Shown here: positions 16,253 through 24,737 of the stretch, in pieces | How the letters are laid out: every line of letters begins with the position of its first letter | How positions within the stretch are numbered: position 1 is the stretch's first letter | NCBI GenBank assembly: GCA_034431315.1 | Contig: DAOUDK010000011.1 | Span: forward strand, 1-50,935 | Source: JAUWOY01 sp034431315 | GTDB lineage: Bacteria; Chloroflexota; Anaerolineae; VGOG01 | Reading direction: 5' to 3' | Length of the DNA: 50,935 bases | The notes under the pieces: generated by a model | The model's database searches: none | What the model saw: only the letters and a program-made list of their open reading frames with translations | What the model was told of the DNA's origin: nothing | Position numbers and translations under genes: made by a program

Positions 16253-17933
16253 AGAAATCTCTGACTCCTTTATCTTTGTGAAGTCTCTCAAAAATCCTCG
16301 CTCGCCTCTTAAGTTCCGTATAAATCGCTTTCTTCTTGTTTTGAGGGAGACCTCGCTTCACGGCTATCTTTTCCTCCATAAGGTAGCTGTTCATGTTCCC
16401 AGGGAATTCAAAAATATCCCTGGCCGGGTTCCAGCGGAAGACCTCGATGAAGGAGTAAGCCTGATCAACTGGATCGTACCCCACGATCTCATTGACGCTG
16501 AGTATCCGCCGCATCAAGTTCCCATCGGGCCCCCTCACGGAAGCCTGAATAACCACCACGTCGAGGTTATCCACGTAAGCCTTTGGTATGTTAATGGGAT
16601 CTCCGGTAATGCGCTGGATCAGCTTCTCCACAGAGGCAGCGTGGAAGGTGGACATCACCCCGTGCCCTGTTTGCATGGCCTGGAAGGCGATGCGCCCCTC
16701 TATTCCTCTGATCTCTCCAATTATTATCCTGTTCGGACGCTGCCTCAAAGCTGCTCTGAGGAGATCGAACATGTCCACCGTGCCGGCTGAGTCCTCTCGA
16801 ACCCCTCCCCTGGTCACCTCCCGAATCCAGTTCGGATGGGGGCACTGTAGCTCCGGGGTGTCCTCTATGCTCACTATCTTGTGGCCAGGGAGAATAAAGG
16901 CGGTGATGGCGTTCATGGTGGTCGTTTTGCCACACGCCGTTCCACCACAGAAGAAGACGTTCATGTCCTCCTCGATAACCATGGAGAGATATGCTGCCAT
17001 CGTATAGTCCATAGTTCCCCAGTCGATGAGCTGCATCACGCTAGGGGGGATACCTTCGAACTTGCGGATGGTAAAGTTGCTCCCCCGCCTGCTGATATCG
17101 GTCCCATAAACGATATTTATACGAGAACCATCGGGAAGTGTAGCGTCCACGATCGGGCTGCGGGCCGTGACGGGTTTCTTGATCCGCTCGCCCAGCCAGA
17201 TCACGAATTCGTCCAGATCATCGGGGGTGGAGAAGACGAGGGAGCCCTGGAGGCTCTCAAAGATCTTGTGTTCTAGAAAGACAGGCCCCACCCCACTGCA
17301 GCTTATGTCCTCGATGTAGGGGTCTAGAAGCATCGGCTCCAGGACGCCGAGGCCAATCTTATCTCGCACGACGCGGTACTTGATCGCCTCCAGTTGGTGC
17401 GGCGTCACCCGAATTCTACCATCACCATTGCCCCCTCTTCTCCCTCTTCTCCCTCTTCTCCCTTCGGTGATGCTTTCATCTTTTTCGGTGGTGCAGATCT
17501 GGTCCAGGCAGGCCACAATTGCCTGCTCTTTTTCCTCGTCCATTTCCGCCTTGCCGATATCCTCGGCCACGTCTGCGAGCTTTACCTCCACCTTCTCCAT
17601 GATCTCCTCCAACTCCAGGATCACGTCAGGCTCCACCGAGATATACAAATCCCTGGCGCTTTTTAGAGCGGGGTAAACGTGGACGAAGAGGTCACCTTCA
17701 ATAGGGTAGATAAGGTTGCGCGTCTCCAGTCGACTCAGTCTTCTCGAGAGTGTCGGATAATAATCGGGAATGCCTATCTCCCCCATCGGAACACAATGCA
17801 GATAATCGTAGAGAAAATCATTCTCTACGCAGGCCCCCCGTAAAGGCGCGGGGAGGACCAGGTTGAGGCTGCACTCAGGACCATGATCGCACTTGACCTC
17901 GTGTTTCTCGAAGGGCAAATCCGTCCGTGCCAT
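16203..17933 (-). CDS. arlI: ArlI archaellum motor ATPase
   Basis: 576-residue hexameric secretion ATPase of the ArlI (FlaI) type. N-terminal domain to about 240, then the core ATPase: Walker A GGTACGKTT with K336, Asp box 'IVSIEDTPELQCPHPNW', Walker B 'RIIIGEIRG' and His box 'TGHGVMSTFHA'. The HPNW..REV stretch after the Asp box is of the archaeal/TadA-like branch, not PilT. It powers both assembly and rotation of the archaellum together with ArlH and ArlJ. A low-complexity insert (GRRGRRGRRGG, near residue 160) is coded by a 9-bp repeat (17433-17462) and could slip. The gene starts six bases after arlH. Confidence 0.95.
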   Translation of the reverse strand: MARTDLPFEKHEVKCDHGPECSLNLVLPAPLRGACVENDFLYDYLHCVPMGEIGIPDYYPTLSRRLSRLETRNLIYPIEGDLFVHVYPALKSARDLYISVEPDVILELEEIMEKVEVKLADVAEDIGKAEMDEEKEQAIVACLDQICTTEKDESITEGRRGRRGRRGGNGDGRIRVTPHQLEAIKYRVVRDKIGLGVLEPMLLDPYIEDISCSGVGPVFLEHKIFESLQGSLVFSTPDDLDEFVIWLGERIKKPVTARSPIVDATLPDGSRINIVYGTDISRRGSNFTIRKFEGIPPSVMQLIDWGTMDYTMAAYLSMVIEEDMNVFFCGGTACGKTTTMNAITAFILPGHKIVSIEDTPELQCPHPNWIREVTRGGVREDSAGTVDMFDLLRAALRQRPNRIIIGEIRGIEGRIAFQAMQTGHGVMSTFHAASVEKLIQRITGDPINIPKAYVDNLDVVVIQASVRGPDGNLMRRILSVNEIVGYDPVDQAYSFIEVFRWNPARDIFEFPGNMNSYLMEEKIAVKRGLPQNKKKAIYTELKRRARIFERLHKDKGVRDFYEFFKVLSEAHRQNLL

Positions 17934-17939
17934 GAAAAC

Positions 17940-18677
17940 CTACCCCCTGACCTTGGTTATGGGAATGATCCTCATCCCCCATCCCGGCTCCACCTCGAAG
18001 CTGACTATATTGCCCGTCTTTTTATCTGCTCCCCGGATCTTGGTTACTTCCAGAGTCTTGACCAGCTTCTGCCCTATCTCCTCAGTACGAAGCCTGAGGT
18101 GGGCATCACATATAGACCGGATGCGGATGGTGAGATCCTCGCTCAGGCCGTGGGAGTGAAGGACGACGAGGATGGTTCTGCCATCCGCACAGAGCCTTTT
18201 GCACCCCTCGAAATAGCTGAGGATGTCCCTGAGGGAGGAACGGCCGACGGCTGTGGTGAGGGAATCCACGAATATCATATCGCGATCCGACTCGTTTCTA
18301 AAGGCCTCGAGCAAGGCGACGGGAGCCTCGTCGGCCAAATGCCCGACCTCTATGGGGTACACCCTGAGCTTGCCTAAAAGGAGGTAGTGCACGATATCTA
18401 AGCTTAGGCTCTGCATCTGGGTGATCAAGCTTCTCACCGTGTTCTCACTGGTAAAGAGGGCTAGTTTGTATCCTTCTTGCAGGGATCCGTGCATCATCTG
18501 CTGGGTAAGCACGGACTTGCCCGCGCCCGAATGGCCCTCAATCAGGGTCAAGGAGCCCAGAGGCACCCCTCCTCCCATTTTGTTGTCAATCTCGTAGCTT
18601 CCCGTCGAGACCACTGGTATCGTCCCGTCTACGTCGAGCTTGCTGACCAATGCCGACTTGCTATCCCATGTCGTCAT
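17940..18677 (-). CDS. arlH: ArlH archaellum regulatory ATP-binding protein (copy without receiver)
   Basis: 245 residues, RecA/KaiC-like fold. Walker A GHSGAGKS with K54, Walker B 'DMIFVDSLTT'. In archaea ArlH binds ATP, sits inside the ArlX or ArlC/D/E ring and controls ArlI. From its ATP domain on it is almost identical to the fused copy upstream, in DNA as well as protein, and the six bases between each stop and the next ATG are alike. It is placed between the fused copy and arlI, with no gap for another promoter. Confidence 0.93.
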   Translation of the reverse strand: MTTWDSKSALVSKLDVDGTIPVVSTGSYEIDNKMGGGVPLGSLTLIEGHSGAGKSVLTQQMMHGSLQEGYKLALFTSENTVRSLITQMQSLSLDIVHYLLLGKLRVYPIEVGHLADEAPVALLEAFRNESDRDMIFVDSLTTAVGRSSLRDILSYFEGCKRLCADGRTILVVLHSHGLSEDLTIRIRSICDAHLRLRTEEIGQKLVKTLEVTKIRGADKKTGNIVSFEVEPGWGMRIIPITKVRG

Positions 18678-18683
18678 GAAAAC

Positions 18684-19751
18684 CTACCCCCTGACCTTGG
18701 TTATGGGTATGATCCTCATCCCCCATCCCGGCTCCACCTCGAAGCTGACTATATTGCCCGTGCTTTTATCTGCTCCCCGTATCTTGGTCACTTCCAGAGT
18801 CTTGACCAACCTCTGCCCCACCTCCTCGGTGCGAAGCCGGAGGTGGGCATCACATATAGACCGGATGCGGATAGTGAGTTCCTGGCTCAGGCCGTGGGAG
18901 TGAAGGACGACGAGGAGGGTTTTGCCATCCGCACAGAGCCTTTTACACCCCTCGAAATAGCTGAGGATGTCCCTGAGGGAGCAACCGCCGACGGCTGAGG
19001 TGAGGGAATCCACAAATATCATATCGCGATCCGACTCATTTCTAAGGGCCTCGAGCAAGGCGGTGGGAGCCCCGTCGCTCAAATGCCCGACCTCTATGGG
19101 GTACACCCTGAGCCTGCCTAAAAGAAGAAAGTGCACGATATCTAAGCTCAGGCTCTGCATCTGGGTGATCAAGCTTCTCACCGTGTTCTCACTGGTAAAG
19201 AGGGCTAGTTTGTATCCTTCCTGCAGGGATCCGTGCATCATCTGCTGGCTAAGCACGGACTTGCCTGCACCCGAAGAGCCCTCGATCAGGGTCAAGGAGC
19301 CCAAAGGGATCCCTCCTCCCATCTTGTCGTCAAGCTCAGCGCTCCCCGTCGAGATCACCCGCCCCGTCATCTCGTCTCTAGCGGTGTAGGGGCTGATCTT
19401 GGTAATCAATTCCAGGGCAGTAAAGGGCCTGACCAGGTAGTCGTCAACCTCTGCTTCGAGACCGATCGCCTGGTCGTCTAACATGTCCTCGGTCATGATC
19501 ATGACTATGGGCAGGTCCTCTGTCGCCGCATCGGCTTTCAGGCGCCGGCAGACTTCGTTCGGCTCCATCCCTGACAGCCTGACGCCCACCATCACAAGCT
19601 GGGGCTGCTGCTTCCTGGCTTGCCTCAGTCCATCAATGCCATCCGTGGTCGCCACCACTTCGTACTCTGCCTTTTCGAGTATATCCCTGGTTTGCTCCAA
19701 GGATTCATGATCGCCCTCGACCAGCAATATCGTCTTCTTCTTCCTGGCCAC
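18684..19751 (-). CDS. arlH: Degenerate receiver fused to ArlH
   Basis: 355 residues, GTG start with AAGGAG eight bases ahead. Residues 6-122 follow the receiver fold, but the phospho-acceptor position holds glycine (LVMVGVRLSG, G56), the acidic pair is broken (VEGD) and the conserved Lys is Arg (YLVRPF, R108), so phosphorylation is not expected. A short linker leads to an ArlH domain (about 130-355) with Walker A GSSGAGKS (K164) and Walker B 'DMIFVDSLTS'. The ArlH part nearly matches the next gene. A pseudo-receiver wired to the ArlI regulator could dock a kinase or a true receiver onto the motor. It follows the intact response regulator at 19838. Confidence 0.92.
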   Translation of the reverse strand: MARKKKTILLVEGDHESLEQTRDILEKAEYEVVATTDGIDGLRQARKQQPQLVMVGVRLSGMEPNEVCRRLKADAATEDLPIVMIMTEDMLDDQAIGLEAEVDDYLVRPFTALELITKISPYTARDEMTGRVISTGSAELDDKMGGGIPLGSLTLIEGSSGAGKSVLSQQMMHGSLQEGYKLALFTSENTVRSLITQMQSLSLDIVHFLLLGRLRVYPIEVGHLSDGAPTALLEALRNESDRDMIFVDSLTSAVGGCSLRDILSYFEGCKRLCADGKTLLVVLHSHGLSQELTIRIRSICDAHLRLRTEEVGQRLVKTLEVTKIRGADKSTGNIVSFEVEPGWGMRIIPITKVRG

Positions 19752-19837
19752 CTGGATATCTCCTTATCTTTTCACTTGTTCGTGCATCGAGATAGCGCGA
19801 CAAAAACTATCATTCCTCTCCTCGACCGATTTCAGGG

Positions 19838-20272
19838 CTATTCTATGGGAAGGCTATCGAACCAGAGCAGAGGTCTCACCCGATCCAATAACTCTTCCAT
19901 CGTAACCGGCTTACTCAAGAACTCTATGGCTCCAGCCTCGAAACCCACGTTCCGTTCCTGGAGGCGAGCATCAAGGGTCTCGTCATCTATATCGGGCTCA
20001 TCAAGTTGTCCCTTGACGGTGAGGAGGAGGATCGGTATGCCAGCGGTATCTGGGTCGCTTCGCAGACGACGGCAGACCTCGTACCCATCCATTCTGGGCA
20101 TGATGATGTCCAGGATGATGAGATTGGGCTTTTTCTCCTGGGCCTTCCGTAGCCCCTCCAGGCCATCGAAGGCGGTGAGGACCTCGTAGCCTTCTTTCTC
20201 TAAAATGCGTTGGACAATCTTCACCATCCGCTCACGGTCATCAATGACAAGGATACGTGCTTTGGAACTCAT
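19838..20272 (-). CDS. Single-domain response regulator in the archaellum array
   Basis: 144-residue stand-alone receiver with all key residues: VIDDRERM, phospho-acceptor in IILDIIMPRMDG, Thr in LLTVKG and Lys in LSKPV. It has the same insert point as the receiver at 6377 (about 20 residues after the Thr strand, here 'DEPDIDDETLDARLQ'), so the two are paralogues. GAGGGAGG precedes the ATG. It lies 21 nt after the hybrid kinase and 86 nt before the pseudo-receiver-ArlH gene. Without a DNA-binding domain it must act through protein contact, plausibly on the motor or as a shuttle in the relay. Confidence 0.92.
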   Translation of the reverse strand: MSSKARILVIDDRERMVKIVQRILEKEGYEVLTAFDGLEGLRKAQEKKPNLIILDIIMPRMDGYEVCRRLRSDPDTAGIPILLLTVKGQLDEPDIDDETLDARLQERNVGFEAGAIEFLSKPVTMEELLDRVRPLLWFDSLPIE

Positions 20273-20293
20273 CGCCAGCCTCCCTCGTGTTCA

Positions 20294-22747
20294 TTAGCCC
20301 CCATCCAGAGCGCGGCGGACGACCCGCGCCAGGGTGTTCATGTCGAGGGGCTTATAGACAACTTCCAGGTTCCCCTCTTCTTTCAACTCCCGCAGATCCT
20401 CCGCCAGTGCGTAGCCGGTCATGGCCACTGCCTTCAGATGGGGATGCACCTTCCTCAGTTCCCGGATCAACTCCTTGCCCCCCATCTCCGGCATCACCAT
20501 GTCCGTGAGCAGCAGGTCTACCCTCTCCGCCGACCGGTAGATTTCCAGTGCTTCCCGCCCGTCCTCGGCCGTCAGTACCCGGTAGCCCAGCAACTCGAGA
20601 ATCTTCCGGCTCGACTCTCTGACCCTCTCCTCGTCCTCCACCACCAGGACGATCTCCCCCTTCCCCTCTGGAGGAGCCAGAACCGTCTCCTCCTGCGGAG
20701 CCTCCTCTGCCTCCCGCGCCTCCTGAGCCGGCAGGTAGATACGGAACGTCGTCCCTTGCCCCACCTCCGTCTCCACCCCGATGTGCCCCCGGTGCTGCTT
20801 CACGATCCCGTACACCTGGGCCAGCCCCAACCCCGTCCCCTGCCCCTTGGGCTTCGCCGTGAAGAAGGGCTCGAAGAGATGGGCCATTACCTCGGGCGGT
20901 ATGCCTGTCCCCGTGTCCGAAACGGCCTGGCACACCCACTCTCCCGGGGGCATCCCCGCCACCGGGGACTCCTCGCCCGCCCTCACCTGCACCCTGGACA
21001 GGGCGATACGCAGTTCTCCCCCCTCCGGCATCGCGTCCCGTGCGTTGGTCGCCAGGTTGATCAATACCTGATGGAGCCGGCTGGGGTCGGCGTTCACCAT
21101 GTACCCATCGGCGCCCATCTCCAGCCGCAGGAGGATGGTCTCCGGCAGTATGCGCTGCAAGAAATCCACGCTCTCCTGGGTGAGCGCTCTCATATTCACG
21201 AGGCGGGTCTCGATGGGAGAGCGGCGGCTGAAGTCCAGGATCTGCTGCACCAGTTGAGCGGCCTCCCGTGCCTCGTCGAGGATGCTCTCCAGGTCCGGTG
21301 CCAGGTCTGGATGCAGGTCAGGCTCTTTCAGGAGCACCCCGGCATAGAGTACGATGGTCATCAGGACGTTGTTGAAGTCGTGGGCGATACCCCCGGCCAG
21401 TCGCCCGAGGGCCGCCATCTGGTCCTGCTGCTGCATCTGCTCCTCGAGACGCTTCCGCTCGGTGAGGTCATGGATGATGCCCTGATAACCCAGAATGTTT
21501 CCGTCATTGGCCCGCCGCACGGTCGAGGCGAGCCGGCAGTCCAACTTCGTCCCGTCCTTCTTGCGTAACCTCACCTCATAGTCTCTAACAAATCCCTTTT
21601 GCTCTATCTCCTGCTGAAACCTGGACCGGTCAGCGAGATCAACGAACAGTTGCCGGGTGTTTAGCTCTGCCAACTCTTCTCTGGTATAGCCAAAGAGGTC
21701 TAACCCGGACTGGTTGAGGTCAACGAACTTGCCCTCTCGGCTAGTGATATAGATCGCGTCTGTGGATCGCTCGAAAAGGGCGCGGTATCTCTCCTCGCTC
21801 TCCCGCAGCGCGCCCTCCGCCCGCCTGCGCTCGGCGATCTCGGCCCGCAGTGCTTCGTTGGCTTGTGCCAGCTCCGCGGTCCGTTCCTGAACCCGCATTT
21901 CCAACTCGTCGTGCGCTCTGCGCAGCGCATCCGCCGCCTGTTTTCGCTCGGTGATGTCTCGCACAGTGACCACCGTGGAACCGAGTGGAATTCCCTTCCC
22001 CCAATCCTTCCACGGTCGCACCTGTATGAGAACGTGGCGTTTCAAGACCTCATCATAGGCTTCGCGTTGGGCGGGCTGACCTCTCATCGCCTCCTCCCAC
22101 GCCTGTTTCCAGAAGAAGTGGAGATAGCAGGAAGAATCCGCGCAGCCGGGGTGGAGAAGCTCGTGAAATTCCCGACCCTTCACATCCACAACCCGCCCCA
22201 GGTTCCAGGTCTCCACCGTCCGGCTGGCCCGCATGACGCGCCCTTGATCGTCTACCAGGCAGATCAGCTCGGGGAGTGAATCGACCGTGAACTCCCACTC
22301 CTGCTTGGCTCGCTCAATCTTCCCCAGGAGTTCTCTGATCGCCTCCTGCGCTCGCTTGTGCTCCCGGCGCGCTTCCGCATCCCGCAACTCCCGCTCAATG
22401 GCGGGGATGAGCCAGGCCAGGTTGTCTTTCACCACGTAGTCGTGCGCGCCGGCTTTCATCGCCTCCACTGCGGCCTCTTCACCGCTCTCGTCCGACAGGA
22501 TGATGAATGGCAGGTCGAGCTTGCTTTTCTTCAACAGGGTCAGCGCGGCGAGCCCGCTGAAGTGCGGCATGGAGTAGTCGGAGATGACGATGTCCCACAC
22601 CCGCTGATCGAGGGCGGCCTTCATGGCGGCGGCTGTTTCGACTCGTTCAAACGTCGGGTCGTAACCGCCGCGCCGCAGTGCTCGCACCAGCGAGTGGGTG
22701 TCGTCCTCCGAGTTCTCAACGATCAATACGCGCAGGGGTATGTTCAT
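20294..22747 (-). CDS. Hybrid histidine kinase in the archaellum array
   Basis: 817 residues, soluble. Order: N-terminal receiver (about 5-125, acceptor in IVISDYSMPHFSG), short coiled coil, PAS (about 150-265), coiled coil, PAS (about 300-425), a DHp of HisKA_4 type with H456 (GGIAHDFNN), HATPase (GTGIPPEV and GQGTGLGLAQ boxes), and a C-terminal receiver (about 695-815, acceptor in LLTDMVMPEMGG). The PAS domains may bind a small ligand or flavin; nothing in the sequence settles which. It is the first gene after ArlF, beyond a 390-nt repeat-filled gap, and is followed closely by a response regulator. Confidence 0.93.
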   Translation of the reverse strand: MNIPLRVLIVENSEDDTHSLVRALRRGGYDPTFERVETAAAMKAALDQRVWDIVISDYSMPHFSGLAALTLLKKSKLDLPFIILSDESGEEAAVEAMKAGAHDYVVKDNLAWLIPAIERELRDAEARREHKRAQEAIRELLGKIERAKQEWEFTVDSLPELICLVDDQGRVMRASRTVETWNLGRVVDVKGREFHELLHPGCADSSCYLHFFWKQAWEEAMRGQPAQREAYDEVLKRHVLIQVRPWKDWGKGIPLGSTVVTVRDITERKQAADALRRAHDELEMRVQERTAELAQANEALRAEIAERRRAEGALRESEERYRALFERSTDAIYITSREGKFVDLNQSGLDLFGYTREELAELNTRQLFVDLADRSRFQQEIEQKGFVRDYEVRLRKKDGTKLDCRLASTVRRANDGNILGYQGIIHDLTERKRLEEQMQQQDQMAALGRLAGGIAHDFNNVLMTIVLYAGVLLKEPDLHPDLAPDLESILDEAREAAQLVQQILDFSRRSPIETRLVNMRALTQESVDFLQRILPETILLRLEMGADGYMVNADPSRLHQVLINLATNARDAMPEGGELRIALSRVQVRAGEESPVAGMPPGEWVCQAVSDTGTGIPPEVMAHLFEPFFTAKPKGQGTGLGLAQVYGIVKQHRGHIGVETEVGQGTTFRIYLPAQEAREAEEAPQEETVLAPPEGKGEIVLVVEDEERVRESSRKILELLGYRVLTAEDGREALEIYRSAERVDLLLTDMVMPEMGGKELIRELRKVHPHLKAVAMTGYALAEDLRELKEEGNLEVVYKPLDMNTLARVVRRALDGG

Positions 22748-22825
22748 CTCATAGTCCGAAGGCTGCTGGTCGTGTGGTAGTAGTTTGGAAAGTTAGTTCT
22801 GCTGGCATGTCTGTTCCCAATCATT

Positions 22826-22923
22826 AGACCTCGGAGGTTTCCGTCAGTACCTCTGCTGGCAAAGTTGCCTTGATTATCTGGTTGGTTTGCTGGCGAAATC
22901 GCATCTGAAAACCTCCGAGGTCT
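22826..22923. repeat. 15-bp perfect inverted repeat, 68-nt interior
   Basis: Arms 22826-22840 (agacctcggaggttt) and 22909-22923 are exact complements. The core acctcggaggt is itself a palindrome and resembles a stretch at 45901-45912. It is part of the 392-nt gap between ArlF and the kinase gene, which holds no gene I can support. Confidence 0.85.
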
Positions 22924-22938
22924 GGATCGTTCACTTCC

Positions 22939-23029
22939 GGCCTCGCTGTCCGCCGCCGAGGGGATCGAACCCTCGGTTTCTGGCAGAGCTTGTCAGACCC
23001 CCTTTTCCAGCCCAGCGGACAGCGAGGCC
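22939..23029. repeat. 15-bp inverted repeat enclosing a tRNA T-arm-like hairpin
   Basis: Outer arms 22939-22953 (ggcctcgctgtccgc) and 23015-23029 are exact complements. Inside, 22957-22975 read on the minus strand forms a stem and the loop TTCGATC, just like a tRNA T-arm. The spacing to the outer stem is three bases too long and no proper anticodon arm forms, so it is not a normal tRNA. It may be a repeat derived from a tRNA. Confidence 0.75.
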
Positions 23030-23139
23030 CGAAATTTTTAACTTTCGTCTTCTCGAACCTTGCTTCTGTCGTCATGGTTGTCTCCTTTCTTGCACCGTCA
23101 GCCGAACCTCACTCGGCTCTCAGTAAAGTCAGATTAGAT

Positions 23140-23631
23140 TTATCGTGTAAAGTCCTTCGAGGTACTGATGCCATTTGGGGTGGCTATGATCGCCCGGCCT
23201 GCGGGTGTTATTTCTTCTGTCGGTATGATGGTTATCTGCACTTGTTCATCAGGGTTGAGTATCCCCGGCTCGAAATCCCCGGATATTACCCCCTTTGACC
23301 ACCAACATCCTGTCCCTGAGGCGTATTGACACCATTCTACGTGCTCCTCGCTATCGGCGCCATTGTATTGAAGGATAACATCCCACTGGTCAAAATCGGC
23401 CAGCTTGGTGTCTCCTTCGTTCCTGAGCGTCACTTCAACTGTAAAGCCCAGGTCCTTGGTCTCTGCCCCGACTGCCGAGATCTGGGTTCTGGCCCTATCT
23501 CCCAATCGCTCCTCCATCTCCCGCCAGGATTCCAGGATGGTGTCCTGCGCAGAGAGGTAGACCTGGGTCATGGTGAGTACGCCGAACAACACAACGGTCA
23601 GGATAATGAGCGTGGCAATTGATGTTTCCAT
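23140..23631 (-). CDS. arlF: ArlF-like archaellum stator protein
   Basis: 163 residues: one N-terminal hydrophobic helix (about 5-28, ATLIILTVVLFGVLTMTQVYL), then a beta-rich extracytoplasmic domain with pattern 'VEVTLRNEGDTKLADFDQWDV', a 'NPDEQVQITI' strand and a closing 'GRAIIATPNGIS'. This is the ArlF/ArlG layout; in archaea these form the stator tying the motor to the envelope. I assign F rather than G because the neighbour fits G better, but the two could be swapped. It starts four bases after the ArlG stop. Two extra cysteines (WCQYASGTGCWW) may form a disulfide. Confidence 0.75.
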   Translation of the reverse strand: METSIATLIILTVVLFGVLTMTQVYLSAQDTILESWREMEERLGDRARTQISAVGAETKDLGFTVEVTLRNEGDTKLADFDQWDVILQYNGADSEEHVEWCQYASGTGCWWSKGVISGDFEPGILNPDEQVQITIIPTEEITPAGRAIIATPNGISTSKDFTR

Positions 23632-23634
23632 TGT

Positions 23635-24090
23635 TCACTCGCTGAAGTAATACTCGTCGGAGATACCATTTGGAATGCTCACTTTCACGAAATATCTCCC
23701 CGATAAGGAGGACCCATAATGGATGGTGATCTTCAAAGTCGCCGTGGGCTTCCACTCATCATCGTTTTCGACTTCGTACGTCCAATGAGGGTCGCCTGAT
23801 CCATGAGGGATACGAGCGAAATTACCCTCCGGGCCGAAGAAAACATCGCATCTCTCGACCGCTGCGATACGCAAGGAGCCGACATTCTTGACCCACACCA
23901 GCGCATCGTTGCCGTCTCCGGCAGCGTGAATGATCTCGATCTGGCTCTTGAGGCGATCGTCCACTCTGATCGTCATGCTGGTCATGGCGTCGCTGCTTCT
24001 GATGACCGCGGGGTAGAGGGAGTTGAAGACCAATATCGCGCACACCACACTGGCTATGATCATGAAGACCGTAGTCATTGCCTTATCCAA
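23635..24090 (-). CDS. arlG: ArlG-like archaellum stator protein
   Basis: 151 residues. N-terminal helix (about 6-28, TTVFMIIASVVCAILVFNSLY), then a beta-sandwich with 'ALVWVKNVGSLRIAAVERCD', 'VFFGPEGN' and a final 'GRYFVKVSIPNGISDEYYF', which matches the end of archaeal ArlG proteins (KV..NG..DEY.F). TTG start at 24090 has GAGGAGG seven bases upstream; an ATG at 24078 is the alternative. It begins three bases after the ArlC/D/E-like gene, so the three are one translational unit. In archaea ArlG forms the filament at whose tip ArlF binds the surface layer. Confidence 0.78.
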   Translation of the reverse strand: MDKAMTTVFMIIASVVCAILVFNSLYPAVIRSSDAMTSMTIRVDDRLKSQIEIIHAAGDGNDALVWVKNVGSLRIAAVERCDVFFGPEGNFARIPHGSGDPHWTYEVENDDEWKPTATLKITIHYGSSLSGRYFVKVSIPNGISDEYYFSE

Positions 24091-24092
24091 GG

Positions 24093-24716
24093 TTATTCCT
24101 CCTCGATGAGTGAGAGAGCCATTGCTATATCAGCTTTCTTCATGTCTAATATCTTATTCAATTTCAGGACGACGTCTAGCATCTCCGTCATCCTCACTTT
24201 CTCCGGAGGGTTTCCATCATCGCTAAGCGAGATGAGCCCAATGAGGATATCCTTAACGTCTGGGGCGAGGTGTCTCTCCGTGGCGTATCCCCCTATCAGT
24301 CTGCTTGTACGTTCCCCCCCTATCTTCTCTACACTATCGCTCAACCACTCTGCCAACTCCATGATGGTGTCCGGGTCTGTTTCTTCCTCGGGTTGGGAGG
24401 GCTCTTCCTCTTCTTCTTCAGGAGAGACGGGAGTTTCTTTTGGCGCCGCCTTTGCCCTTATCTCCTCGAGGGAGACCTTCTTGGTCTTGGCACGGGTGGG
24501 CGTTTCCTCCTCTATCATCTCCCTCTTTCTCTGCTCAGCGCGGATAGATTCCATGGATTGTTTGACGCTATCCGGAGGGGCAGAATCCTCCGCTCTGAGG
24601 ACGGGGTAATAGTGGCTTAAAATCTGCTCCTGAATATCCAGCAGCGTGCTCTGTATCTCGTTCTTCAGAATCTTGATTTCGCCTTCGAGTATTTTCAGTC
24701 TCTCTTCCAATTCCAT
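24093..24716 (-). CDS. ArlC/D/E-like archaellum switch-ring protein
   Basis: 207 residues. N-terminal coiled coil (about 1-35, heptads with I/L), a Glu/Lys-rich linker (about 50-125) and a helical C-terminal domain. The part 'IMELAEWLSDSVEKIGGERT' then 'RLIGGYATERHLAPDVKDIL' follows the ArlD/E pattern (W..LV.K.G...L....V..GW....V...L). Euryarchaea use separate ArlC, ArlD and ArlE, which ring the motor and receive CheF/CheY; here a single polypeptide seems to hold the coiled coil and the ArlD/E domain. It is the first gene after the archaellins, behind a terminator. The family call rests on pattern and position. Confidence 0.7.
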   Translation of the reverse strand: MELEERLKILEGEIKILKNEIQSTLLDIQEQILSHYYPVLRAEDSAPPDSVKQSMESIRAEQRKREMIEEETPTRAKTKKVSLEEIRAKAAPKETPVSPEEEEEEPSQPEEETDPDTIMELAEWLSDSVEKIGGERTSRLIGGYATERHLAPDVKDILIGLISLSDDGNPPEKVRMTEMLDVVLKLNKILDMKKADIAMALSLIEEE

Positions 24717-24737
24717 AGAAAGCCCTCCCTCTCTTGC

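Noticed and set aside
16203..18677. Tad or type II secretion locus instead of archaellum
   Set aside because: The presence of two ArlH proteins, archaellin signal peptides with archaellin N-termini, and ArlF/G-like proteins is specific to archaella; Tad loci have no ArlH.
22939..23029. A tRNA gene on the minus strand
   Set aside because: The T-arm is good, but three extra bases separate it from the closing stem and no 5-bp stem with 7-base anticodon loop can be formed. Kept only as a repeat.
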